In this document: positions 40,604 through 48,736 of the stretch, piece after piece
How the letters are laid out: each line of letters opens with the position of its first letter
Numbering within the stretch: the stretch's first letter is position 1
Source: Arthrobacter sp. UKPF54-2
Lineage (GTDB): Bacteria; Actinomycetota; Actinomycetes; Actinomycetales; Micrococcaceae
Length of the DNA: 64,000 nucleotides
Direction of reading: 5' to 3'
NCBI RefSeq assembly: GCF_007858535.1
Contig: NZ_CP040174.1
Coordinates: forward strand, 992,001-1,056,000
Notes under the pieces: model-generated
The model's input: the letters and a program-made list of their open reading frames with translations, nothing else
What the model was told of the DNA's origin: nothing
The model's database searches: none
Translations under genes and position numbers: made by a program

Positions 40604-42217
40604 CTATTTTGCGGGGTTGTGCGTGCCGATCGGCACCAACGTGAGGTCCGGGTGGTTCTTCTCGATCCGGCGCAGCGCCCAGACGTCGTTGAACAGCGCC
40701 AGGTACTCCCCGTCGGAGCGCAGCAGCACCTCGGCGCCCGGCACGTTCGCCAGCGCCGGCATGGCGTCCGCCGTCGTGATCCGGGCGAGCGAGTAGGGCA
40801 GCCGCTCGAGCCGCATCGGGGCGCTGAAGTCGTGCGCCATCCGGTCTTCGACCACCTCGAACTGCATCGGACCGACGGCGGCCAGCACGGGTGCCTGGTC
40901 GCCGCGGATGTCCGAGCGGAGCACCTGGATGACGCCCTCGTGTTCGAGCTGTTCGATGCCGCGGCGGAACTGCTTGAAGCGGCTGGGGTCCTTGGAGCGG
41001 GCCACCTGGAAGTGCTCGGGGGCGAACAGCGGGATGGCGGGGAACTCCACCGGCCGCTCCAGGAACAGGCTGTCCCCGACGCGGAGCGAAGAGGCGTTCA
41101 CGAGGCCCACAACGTCGCCGGGGAAGGCCTCGTCGATGACTTCGCGTTCGCGGCCGAAGACCTGCTGGGCGTACTTGGTGGCGAAGGACTTCCCGGTCCG
41201 GCCCTGGGTGACCACCATGCCGCGTTCGAAGATACCGGAGCAGACCCGGATGAACGCGACGTGGTCGCGGTGGGCCTTGTTCATGCCGGCCTGGACCTTG
41301 AAAACGAATCCGGCGAACGGGGCATCCACCGGCCGCGGGTCCCCGTCGACGTCGGGCCTGGGGGCCGCAGGCGGCGCGAAGTCCACCAAAGCGTCGAGGA
41401 TTTCCTTCACGCCGAAGTTCAGCGCGGCGGAGCTGAAGAGGATCGGCGTCGCCTTGCCGGCGTGGAACGCGTCGACGTCGAACGCGAGGTTGGATTCGAT
41501 CACCAGGCCGGCCTCGTCGACGGCGTTGGACCAGTCCCCGCCCTGGCTGGCGGCGGCCTGCTCCGGGGTGAAGTACTCGGTGAGGGCGATGTTGGCGCCG
41601 GCGTTGTTGCGCTGGAACCGGGCGAAGCGGTCGTTCCGCAGGTCCCAGACGCCGCGGAAGTCACCGGAGATGCCCACCGCCCAGGTGAGCGGCATGGGCT
41701 GCAGCCCGGTGCGTTCGGTGATCTCGTCCATCAAGGCCAGCGCGTCCAGACCCGGCCGGTCCCACTTGTTGATCACGGTGATGATGGGCAGGTTGCGCTG
41801 CTTGCAGACCTCGAAAAGCTTCATGGTCTGGGTTTCCAGGCCCTTGGCCGCGTCCACGAGCATCACGGCGCAGTCGACGGCGGCCAGCACCCGGTAGGTG
41901 TCCTCGGAGAAGTCCGCGTGGCCGGGGGTGTCCAGCAGGTTGATGACGGTGTCCCGGTAGGCGAACTGCAGCGCCGCGGAGCTGATGGAGATGCCGCGGT
42001 CCTTCTCCATCTGCATCCAGTCGGAGACGGTTTCCTTGCGGTTGGCCTTGCCGCTTGAGGCACCGGCGGTGCCGATCACCTTCGCGTGCAGGGCGAGCGC
42101 CTCGGTCAGCGTGGACTTGCCGGCGTCGGGGTGCGAAATGACTGCGAAGGTCCGGCGCCGGGCTGCCTGCTTGTGAATCTCCTGGACTCGGGCGGGGCTG
42201 TGGACTTCTTGAGACAC
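40604..42217 (-). CDS. prfC: Peptide chain release factor 3
   Basis: 537 residues, full length for RF3. G1 is SHPDAGKST, the switch I region has RKETVSDWMQMEKDRGIS, G3 is DTPGHADFSEDT, and G4 is NKWDRPG. The C-terminal half has the RF3-specific FAPPAAPRPD linker and LEHEGVIQVLRSD. It is a GTPase that recycles RF1 and RF2 after termination. It reads away from disA with a 330-base gap. Confidence 0.96.
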   Translation of the reverse strand: MSQEVHSPARVQEIHKQAARRRTFAVISHPDAGKSTLTEALALHAKVIGTAGASSGKANRKETVSDWMQMEKDRGISISSAALQFAYRDTVINLLDTPGHADFSEDTYRVLAAVDCAVMLVDAAKGLETQTMKLFEVCKQRNLPIITVINKWDRPGLDALALMDEITERTGLQPMPLTWAVGISGDFRGVWDLRNDRFARFQRNNAGANIALTEYFTPEQAAASQGGDWSNAVDEAGLVIESNLAFDVDAFHAGKATPILFSSAALNFGVKEILDALVDFAPPAAPRPDVDGDPRPVDAPFAGFVFKVQAGMNKAHRDHVAFIRVCSGIFERGMVVTQGRTGKSFATKYAQQVFGREREVIDEAFPGDVVGLVNASSLRVGDSLFLERPVEFPAIPLFAPEHFQVARSKDPSRFKQFRRGIEQLEHEGVIQVLRSDIRGDQAPVLAAVGPMQFEVVEDRMAHDFSAPMRLERLPYSLARITTADAMPALANVPGAEVLLRSDGEYLALFNDVWALRRIEKNHPDLTLVPIGTHNPAK

Positions 42218-42547
42218 GGTGCTACTTTCGCTGCGGCTGTGGACGGGTCACGGCGCGGAGATTCCGCGGTACACCCAAGGCAACAAGTTTATCGCAGGCA
42301 GGGGCGCGCCCGGGCGGCGGTCCAAAAATGCGCTTTCGGGACAGGATGCTTTGGGCATCCTTGGGGCGCTCTTCCCGGGGCCGGAATGGGCCACTTTGAG
42401 GCTTGTCCGTGCGGAAACCGCCCTCCGGTACCCCTATGATGGTGCATACGGGAAACCGGGCATTTTGTTCTTGCCGGAAATCGTTGGAAATCCGACCAAA
42501 ACCGGCGCACTTGCGGGCAGTGGACCGCACCTTTGAAGGGAAAACTT
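42218..42547. other. Intergenic region between divergent prfC and disA
   Basis: No gene seen. TATGAT at 42435-42440 could be a -10 for disA, but the -35 and the exact start are not clear. No strong hairpin or operator was recognised. Confidence 0.35.
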
Positions 42548-43624
42548 ATGGCTCGGAGCCCCGAAGATGCACTCAAGGCGACTCTGGCCAGGGTGGCACC
42601 GGGGACGGCCCTGCGGGACGGGCTCGAACGCATCCTCCGCGGACGGACCGGCGCCCTGATTGTGCTGGGCATCGACCGGACCATCGAATCCATCTGTTCC
42701 GGCGGCTTCGAAATCGGGATCGACTTCTCCCCCACCCGGCTGCGCGAACTGGCCAAGATGGACGGCGCCATTGTCTGCGACAAGGACGCGAGCAACATCC
42801 TGCGCGCGGCGGTCCAGCTGGTGCCGGACTCCAGCATCGAGACCCAGGAGTCGGGCACCCGGCACCGGACCGCGGAACGGGTTGCCATCCAGACCGGCGT
42901 TCCGGTTATCTCGGTGAGCCAATCGATGCAGATCATCGCGCTGTACGTCAACGGCCTGCGCCACGTCCTGGAAGGCTCCGAGAAGGTCCTGGCCCGCGCC
43001 AACCAGGCCCTGGCAACCCTGGAGCGCTACCGTTCGCGCCTGGACCAGGTGACCAGTTCGCTCTCGGCCCTGGAAATCGAGGCCATGGTGACGGTGCGCG
43101 ACGTCGCCGTGACCCTGCAGCGCCAGGAGATGGTGCGGCGCATCTCCGAGGAGATCTCCCAGTACGTGCTGGAACTCGGCGAGGACGGCCGGCTGCTCTC
43201 GCTCCAGCTGGACGAGCTGACGGTGGGGCGCGGGCCCGGCAGCGACGTGATCATCCGCGACTACTCGGGCCCGCACGCCTCGGCGGAGGACATCGAGAAG
43301 GCCGTGAAGGCCCTCGTGAACCTGGGGCCCACAGAGCTGATCGACCTCGGCAAAATCGCCGGGATCGTCGGCTTCGCCGGCGGCGAGGCGAACCTCGACG
43401 CCGTCGTCCAGCCGCGCGGCTACCGCCTGCTGTCCGGGCTGAAGGCGGTCCCCAAGGCCGTCGCCGACCGCCTGGTGGACCACTTCGGCGGGCTGCAGTT
43501 CCTGATGGCGGCCACGATCGATGACCTGATGACCGTGGACGGGATCGGCGACCAGCGCGCCCGGACCGTCCGCGAGGGCCTGAGCCGGATGGCCGAGGCC
43601 AGCCTGCTGGACCGCTTCCTCTAA
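42548..43624 (+). CDS. disA: DNA integrity scanning protein / diadenylate cyclase DisA
   Basis: 358 residues. The ATG at 42548 has GAAGGG seven bases upstream. The DAC domain holds DGA (72-74, in MDGAIVCDKD) and the RHR motif TRHRT (104-108), both required for c-di-AMP synthesis. The central helix (about 145-215) and the C-terminal HhH pair (LVDHFGGLQFLMAATIDDLMTVDGIG) bind branched DNA. It makes c-di-AMP and senses DNA lesions. Confidence 0.97.
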   Translation: MARSPEDALKATLARVAPGTALRDGLERILRGRTGALIVLGIDRTIESICSGGFEIGIDFSPTRLRELAKMDGAIVCDKDASNILRAAVQLVPDSSIETQESGTRHRTAERVAIQTGVPVISVSQSMQIIALYVNGLRHVLEGSEKVLARANQALATLERYRSRLDQVTSSLSALEIEAMVTVRDVAVTLQRQEMVRRISEEISQYVLELGEDGRLLSLQLDELTVGRGPGSDVIIRDYSGPHASAEDIEKAVKALVNLGPTELIDLGKIAGIVGFAGGEANLDAVVQPRGYRLLSGLKAVPKAVADRLVDHFGGLQFLMAATIDDLMTVDGIGDQRARTVREGLSRMAEASLLDRFL

Positions 43625-43639
43625 ACCCTGGACCCCCGG

Positions 43640-43701
43640 TCGACTGCTCCGTTATGGCCCTTTTGGGCGCGGAAAAGGGCCGTTACGGAGCAATCGATGA
43701 G
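43640..43701. repeat. Palindromic intergenic repeat, copy 2
   Basis: The arms TCGACTGCTCCGTTATGGCC and GGCCGTTACGGAGCAATCGA pair almost fully, with CCCTTTT and AAAAGGG continuing the stem. The same tail (TCGATGAG) follows as in the copy at 22603-22660. Also located between convergent genes (disA and the gene ending at 43704). Confidence 0.75.
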
Positions 43702-43703
43702 GA

Positions 43704-44393
43704 TCAGCCGAGCTGGAAGACGGCCTTCGGACTTGTCTTGTTGCCCAGCCGGGCAGTGAATACGTAGGTGCCCGCCGCGGGCTGGGCCGCCACCGCGGTG
43801 CAGCCCTCCACGGAGCGGTTGCGGGCCCACGGGAAGTTCGCCGTCTCGCTCTGGCCGGGGGCGATCGTCTTGACCATGTCACTGCTCTCGGCCCGGCAGT
43901 CGCTGGAGGAGAAGATCCGGTCCGAGCCGCTGGTGACCACGTATTCCATCTGCGAGGTCCCGATGTTGACCTCGCACGGGACCCTGTTGCCGTTGGTGAC
44001 CTTCAGGGTCAGCAGCGGGTTTTCCCAGGCCGCGTAGGCGGCCTTGTCCGTGGCCGCGGCGACGGTGAGCAGCTTCTCGTCGCAACCCGTGCTCGGGCTG
44101 GGCGAGGCCGCGGCGGTCTCCTGCGGGCTGGGCGGCGGGGTGCTGCCCGGCTGTTCCTGCTGCGGGGTTCCGCTGGCCGCGGCCGCCGGCGCCGCACCGT
44201 TGAGGGCGTTGGAGATAGCCACAAAACCGCCCACGGCGAGGGCGAGCACCAGCAGCAGGATCGCCCCGACAAACAGCCGGCGGCGGCGGTAGACCGGGCT
44301 GACCGTTTTCCGGGCCGGGTTCCGGCTGGCCTTTGCCCTGGCGGACGCCTTCGGCCCCGAACCGTGCGTGCCTGAGTTGCCTTGCCTGACCAT
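43704..44393 (-). CDS. Single-span membrane protein with extracytoplasmic domain, unknown function
   Basis: 229 residues. A basic N-terminus (ARKTVSPVYRRRR) is followed by a span at about 40-60 (LFVGAILLLVLALAVGGFVAI), then a Ser/Pro/Ala-rich linker (65-100). The outer domain (100-229) is probably a beta-sandwich, with CDEKLLTVAAATDK, LLTLKVTNGNRVPCEVNIGTSQ and CTAVAAQPAAGTYVFTARLG. Four Cys in the domain could pair. No named family is certain; it resembles DUF4232-like secreted domains. The ATG follows TAGCCT and six bases, a possible leaderless start. Confidence 0.78.
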   Translation of the reverse strand: MVRQGNSGTHGSGPKASARAKASRNPARKTVSPVYRRRRLFVGAILLLVLALAVGGFVAISNALNGAAPAAAASGTPQQEQPGSTPPPSPQETAAASPSPSTGCDEKLLTVAAATDKAAYAAWENPLLTLKVTNGNRVPCEVNIGTSQMEYVVTSGSDRIFSSSDCRAESSDMVKTIAPGQSETANFPWARNRSVEGCTAVAAQPAAGTYVFTARLGNKTSPKAVFQLG

Positions 44394-44480
44394 TCTTCTA
44401 GGCTAGAGAACGCGGCGGGTTCTGCCTGCCAACCACGCCGCTGGCGGCACTATGGTCCGCATCTCTATTAAGCTGGACCG

Positions 44481-45476
44481 ATCAAAGCCTTAGCCGATTC
44501 CCCCGCCCTCCCGGCCGCCCCGGCCGTTCCGCTTGCCCCGGCCGTTCCGCTTGCCCGCCTGCACGCCGCCGTCGCTGACTGGTTCGAGGACGCCGCCCGC
44601 GATCTTCCGTGGCGGGCGGCGGACTGCTCCGCTTGGGGTGTTCTGGTCAGCGAAATCATGCTTCAGCAGACGCCCGTGGTCCGGGTGCTGCCGGTCTGGG
44701 CGGAATGGCTGCGGCGCTGGCCGGCCCCGGCCGACCTGGCCCGCGAGCCCGCCGGCGAGGCGGTCCGGTCCTGGGGCCGGCTGGGGTACCCGCGGCGGGC
44801 GCTGCGGCTCCACGCGGCCGCGGTCGCGATCGTGGACAACCACGGCGGCCAGGTCCCCGGCCGCTACCCGGAGCTGCTGGAGCTCCCCGGCGTCGGGGCC
44901 TACACAGCGGCCGCCGTCGCCGCGTTCGCCTTCGGCCGCCGGGAGACGGTGGTGGACACCAACATCCGCCGGGTCCACGCCCGGCTCGTCACCGGCGCCG
45001 CGCTGCCGGCGCCCGCCCTGACGGCCGGGGAGATGAAGCTCGCCGCGCAGCTGCTGCCCGACGGCGACGCCGCCTCGGTGCGCTGGAACGCCGCCGTGAT
45101 GGAACTGGGGGCCCTGGTGTGCACCGCGCGGGCGCCGAAATGCGGGGAGTGCCCCGTCCGCGACGCCTGCGCGTGGCTCGCCGCCGGCGAACCGCCGCCC
45201 AGCTACACCCCCAAGGGGCAGGCCTGGCACGGGACGGACCGGCAGGTGCGCGGAGCCGTGCTCGCCGTCCTGCGGTCGGCCGAATCGCCGGTGGCCCGCG
45301 AGCTGCTGGAGCGCGCCCCGGTGGACTTGGGCTTCGAAGCGGACGGGATCGGTGTTCCGCTCGCGGCGCTGCACCGGCTCAACTCGGCGCCGGAGCAGCT
45401 CGAACGCGCCGTGGCCGGGCTGCTCAGCGATGGCCTGGCCGAGCTGCACAACGGCGGCCTGCGGCTCCCCGGCTGA
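44481..45476 (+). CDS. mutY: A/G-specific adenine glycosylase MutY, non-canonical start
   Basis: The conserved N-terminus (WFEDAARDLPWR, then AWGVLVSEIMLQQTPVVRV) lies in a frame opened by a stop at 44469-44471, but no ATG, GTG or TTG occurs before the ATG at 44658, which would cut off the conserved part. ATC at 44481 follows TAAGCT by six bases and is taken as the start: 331 residues, normal length. The catalytic Glu (SEIMLQQT), HhH with LPGVGAYTAAAVAAFAFG, catalytic Asp in VVDTNIRRV, and the Fe-S Cys pattern CTARAPKCGECPVRDAC are present. It removes A opposite 8-oxoG. Confidence 0.85.
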   Translation: MKALADSPALPAAPAVPLAPAVPLARLHAAVADWFEDAARDLPWRAADCSAWGVLVSEIMLQQTPVVRVLPVWAEWLRRWPAPADLAREPAGEAVRSWGRLGYPRRALRLHAAAVAIVDNHGGQVPGRYPELLELPGVGAYTAAAVAAFAFGRRETVVDTNIRRVHARLVTGAALPAPALTAGEMKLAAQLLPDGDAASVRWNAAVMELGALVCTARAPKCGECPVRDACAWLAAGEPPPSYTPKGQAWHGTDRQVRGAVLAVLRSAESPVARELLERAPVDLGFEADGIGVPLAALHRLNSAPEQLERAVAGLLSDGLAELHNGGLRLPG

Positions 45477-45491
45477 GGCTCCCGCGCCGGG

Positions 45492-46166
45492 CTAGGGTTC
45501 CCCGAAGCCGGCCTGGATCAAGGATCCCAGGTAGTCCACGGCCCTGGCCGCGTCCGGGCCGCTGGCCTCGACGTGCAGCACGGTCCCCTTGACGGCGCCG
45601 AGCATCATGAGCTCGGTCATGGACGCGCCGTCCACGCCGTTGACGGTGACGTCCGCGTCCATTCCGGCCAGGCCGCCGGCAATTTTCGCCGCCGGCCTGG
45701 CGTGCATCCCGGCCTGGTTGACGAGCTCGAAGTCGCCCTGGGCGTCCGGCGGCTGCTGGTGTTCGTGCTCGGGCCCGTGCGTGTGCGCCGGCGGCCGGTA
45801 GACGGCTTCGGCTGCCTCCTTCACGGTCTCGGCGTCCGCCCCGGCCTGGGCCGAGACCGCGGCGGCGACCAGGCCTTCGATCAGCGGGGCGTCGGCGAGG
45901 TGGATGGATTCCGGGTCCGCGACGAACTCCACCGCCGACTCGGCCGTCATCACGGCGGAACCGAGATCGGTCAGCACCACCACGCCGCCCCCGCCGGCGG
46001 CCCGCTCCAGCGCGGCCATGACCTTCTCCAGGCTGGTTCCGATCCGGCCGTCGTCGGTGCCGCCCGCGGCGAGGATCAGGACGTCCGGCGCCATTTGCGC
46101 GGCGAGTTCGACGGCGCCGTCGGCGATCTTTTCGCTGTGCGAGACGACGACGAGCCGGACGGTCAT
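45492..46166 (-). CDS. dhaM: DHA kinase phosphoryl-donor subunit DhaM (EIIA plus HPr domains)
   Basis: 224 residues. The N-terminal EIIA-Man-like domain starts VRLVVVSHSEKIADGA (phosphoryl His10), and the C-terminal HPr domain has FELVNQAGMHARPAAK (His155). The EI-like third domain of E. coli DhaM is absent, as usual in Actinobacteria. It carries phosphate from PTS to the ADP on DhaL, which phosphorylates dihydroxyacetone on DhaK. Its ATG overlaps the dhaL stop by four bases. Confidence 0.95.
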   Translation of the reverse strand: MTVRLVVVSHSEKIADGAVELAAQMAPDVLILAAGGTDDGRIGTSLEKVMAALERAAGGGGVVVLTDLGSAVMTAESAVEFVADPESIHLADAPLIEGLVAAAVSAQAGADAETVKEAAEAVYRPPAHTHGPEHEHQQPPDAQGDFELVNQAGMHARPAAKIAGGLAGMDADVTVNGVDGASMTELMMLGAVKGTVLHVEASGPDAARAVDYLGSLIQAGFGEP

Positions 46167-46789
46167 CCGGCGGCCCCGGCCGCGGCGCGCAGGATCAGGG
46201 CGCTGGAGACCGCTCCCGGGTCCCGGTGGCCTATGCTGCGCTCCCCCAGGTAGCTGGCGCGTCCCTTGCGGGCCAGCATCGGGTCGGTGGACACGGCCCC
46301 CGCCTCGGCAGCCTCGGCCGCGGCGGCCAGGACCTTGTGCACGTCACCGTCGCCGGCCGCGGCGGCTGACGCGTCGACGGCCGGGGTCCAGGCATCCACC
46401 ATGGTCTTGTCGCCGGACTCGGCCTTACCGCGGGCCACGATGCCGTCGCGGGCCGCCTGCAGGGCCGCGGCCAGCATCCCGGCGTCGATGTCGGCGGCAT
46501 CGCCCAGCGCGGTGGCGGCGCGCAGGAAGGCCGTTCCGTAGAGCGGGCCGGCCGCGCCGCCCACCTTCGACATCAGGGTCATGGCGGTCAGTTTCAGGGC
46601 CGCCCCGGCCGTTTCCGGCGGCGTCTCGGCGAGCTTGTCCATCACGGCCTTGAAGCCGCGGTCCATGTTCTCGCCGTGGTCGGAGTCCCCGATGGGGCGG
46701 TCCAGCTCGATCAGTTCAACCCGGTGCTCGGCCATGGCCTCCGCGGACAGCGTCAGCCACCGCACGGCCCAGTTAACGTCCAGCCCCAC
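46163..46789 (-). CDS. dhaL: DHA kinase ADP-binding subunit DhaL
   Basis: 208 residues, all helical. The ADP/Mg site is LDRPIGDSDHGENMDRGF, where the family has three conserved Asp (D-x-x-x-G-D-x-D-x-G). Further family features are KVGGAAGPLYGTAFL and SYLGERSIGHRDPGAVS. It pairs with DhaK for phosphoryl transfer. It lies two bases after dhaK and overlaps dhaM. Confidence 0.95.
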   Translation of the reverse strand: MGLDVNWAVRWLTLSAEAMAEHRVELIELDRPIGDSDHGENMDRGFKAVMDKLAETPPETAGAALKLTAMTLMSKVGGAAGPLYGTAFLRAATALGDAADIDAGMLAAALQAARDGIVARGKAESGDKTMVDAWTPAVDASAAAAGDGDVHKVLAAAAEAAEAGAVSTDPMLARKGRASYLGERSIGHRDPGAVSSALILRAAAGAAG

Positions 46790-46791
46790 GT

Positions 46792-47793
46792 TCAGACGCC
46801 CCAGCGAAGGGCCGGCGTGTGGACGGGCGCGTCCCAGAGCGCGGTCATCTCATCGTCGAGGCGCAGGACGGTGATCGAACAGCCCTGCATCTCCAGGGAG
46901 GTGATGTAGTTGCCCACCAGGGAGCGCGCCACGGTGACGCCCTGGTCCGCGAGTCGCTGCGCGGCCCGGCGGTAGACGATGTACAGCTCACTCGCCGGGG
47001 TGCCGCCCATGCCGTTGACGAAAAGCAGCACCTTGTCACCGGAGTTGAGCCCGAGGTCGCTGACCACCGGGTCCAGCAGGCGGTCGGTGATGCCGTCTGC
47101 GGCCTCCATGGGAATCTTGTGCCGGCCGGGCTCGCCGTGTATGCCGATGCCGATCTCGATCTCGTTTTCCTCGAGCTCGAAGCTGGGAACCCCGGCGTGC
47201 GGGACGGTGCATGCGCTCAGGGCCACACCCATGCTGCGCACGTTCTGGTTGACGCGGTCGCCGATGGCTGCGACGGCGTCGAGGCTGTCGCCGCGTTCGG
47301 CCGCTGCGCCGGCGATTTTCTCGACCAGGACGGTGCCGCCCACGCCGCGGCGCCCCGCCGTGTAGAGCGAGTCCTGCACGGCGACGTCGTCGTTGACCAG
47401 AACCGTGCGGACCTCCACCCCCTCGGCCTGTGCCAGTTCCGCGGCGGTCTCGAAGTTCAGCACGTCGCCGGTGTAGTTCTTCACGATGTGCACGACGCCG
47501 GCGCCGGAGTTCACCGCGAGGGTGGCCGGCAGGATCTGGTCCGGGGTGGGCGAGGTGAAGACCGCGCCGGGCACCGCGGCGTCGAGCATGCCCATCCCGA
47601 CGTAGCCGCCGTGCAGGGGCTCGTGGCCGCTGCCGCCGCCGGAGACGAGGCCGACCTTGCCGGCCACGGGGGCGTCCTTGCGGACGATGAATTTCGGATC
47701 CGGGTGGACGGTCACCAGGTCGGCATGGGCCAGCCCGAAACCTTCCACTGACTCGTCGACCACGGCTTTGGGATCATTGATGAGTTTCTTCAT
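46792..47793 (-). CDS. dhaK: Dihydroxyacetone kinase substrate-binding subunit DhaK
   Basis: 333 residues, full length. Hallmarks are [20 protein letters not shown] (in one run, the substrate loop), [19 protein letters not shown] and GIGIHGEPG, the last near the His that bonds the DHA carbonyl. It is the first gene of dhaK-dhaL-dhaM. No dhaR or glpR-like regulator lies next to it. Confidence 0.95.
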   Translation of the reverse strand: MKKLINDPKAVVDESVEGFGLAHADLVTVHPDPKFIVRKDAPVAGKVGLVSGGGSGHEPLHGGYVGMGMLDAAVPGAVFTSPTPDQILPATLAVNSGAGVVHIVKNYTGDVLNFETAAELAQAEGVEVRTVLVNDDVAVQDSLYTAGRRGVGGTVLVEKIAGAAAERGDSLDAVAAIGDRVNQNVRSMGVALSACTVPHAGVPSFELEENEIEIGIGIHGEPGRHKIPMEAADGITDRLLDPVVSDLGLNSGDKVLLFVNGMGGTPASELYIVYRRAAQRLADQGVTVARSLVGNYITSLEMQGCSITVLRLDDEMTALWDAPVHTPALRWGV

Positions 47794-48171
47794 GGCTGTG
47801 CTCCCTGGATGGTGTCCTGGCTGCTTGCTTAGACCCTACTACCGGGGCCCGGCCAGCGGTAGGCTCCGGATTCAACCACGAACGTAGGTCAGGTCCGGAC
47901 GGCTGGCTCGGGGGTGAAACCGGGCCACGCGTCGGCGCCGAGCGCGTCCTGGCGGCGCGGCCGGTGCGTGGAACCGGCGCTGTCCCCGCCGGACGGGTCC
48001 GGCGGCAGCGGAACGGCATCGACTGTCATTTGGAATGCGGAGAAATCTGGAAAAACCACGCGATTCTGCAATTTCTGCCTCCGGAAGCTGGCGGCCCGCC
48101 CCATCGGGCCGGGATCAGTTTATCCACCAAGTTGATTTAGCGGAAGACCCCGCGTTCCGGGCAGCGGGGGC
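47794..48171. other. Intergenic region upstream of dhaK
   Basis: About 380 bases with no convincing gene. Upstream of dhaK on the minus strand only generic AT-richer patches are seen; GCCCCATCGGGCC near 48101 is a minor hairpin. No operator recognised. Confidence 0.4.
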
Positions 48172-48681
48172 CTACAGCGTCCGGATCATCCGGGTGTTGC
48201 CCAGGGTGTTCGGCTTGACCCGTGCCAGGTCCAGGAATTCGGCGACGCCTTCGTCATGCGAGCGCAGGAGCTCCGAATACACCACCGGGTCCACCGCCGT
48301 CTGGTCCGCCATCACGTCGAAGCCGTGCTTTTTGAAGAAGTCCACCTCGAAGGTCAGGCAGAAGACCCGGGAGATGCCCAGCGCCCTCGCGTCCTCCAGC
48401 AGGCGCTCCACCAGCAGGTGCCCCACGCCTTTGCCGCGCCAGGCGTCCGCGGTGGCCAGGGTGCGCACCTCGGCCAGGTCCTCCCACATGACGTGCAACG
48501 CCCCGCAGCCGACCACCTCGCCGTCGGCCGATTCGGCGATCCGGAACTCCTGAAGGCTCTCGTAGTAGGCCACGGTTTCCTTGGCCATGAGGATACGCTG
48601 GTCGGCCAGGGGCGCGACGAGGGTCTTGATGGCAGCGACGTCGGACGTGCGGGCAGGGCGGATGCGGATCGTCTCAGTCAC
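48172..48681 (-). CDS. Amino-acid N-acetyltransferase (short ArgA type, GNAT fold)
   Basis: 169 residues. GNAT core: VRTLATADAWRGKGVGHLLVERLL (acetyl-CoA loop R/Q-x-x-G-x-G/A as RGKGVG) and the final LTFEVDFFKKHGFDV. The VGCGALHVMWEDLAEVRTLA block and FDVMADQTAVDPVVYSELLRSHDEGVAEFLDLARVKPNTLGN-like tail, given here in outline, match short mycobacterial ArgA (Rv2747 type). It would start arginine synthesis by acetylating glutamate or glutamine. The GTG at 48681 follows TAGGAT by six bases. Confidence 0.85.
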   Translation of the reverse strand: MTETIRIRPARTSDVAAIKTLVAPLADQRILMAKETVAYYESLQEFRIAESADGEVVGCGALHVMWEDLAEVRTLATADAWRGKGVGHLLVERLLEDARALGISRVFCLTFEVDFFKKHGFDVMADQTAVDPVVYSELLRSHDEGVAEFLDLARVKPNTLGNTRMIRTL

Positions 48682-48736
48682 AGCCCAATCCTACGGCGCG
48701 GGCCCGGCGGCGCTCCGCCGGCCGGGCCCGGGCGGG

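Noticed and set aside
42435-42440. TATGAT as a defined disA promoter
   Set aside because: No -35 at proper spacing was found and the start is over 100 bases downstream, so it is mentioned only as a possibility.
47889-48172. Small open frames between dhaK and the acetyltransferase
   Set aside because: They lack ribosome sites and family features, and the amino-acid makeup is Pro/Arg/Ser-rich noise.
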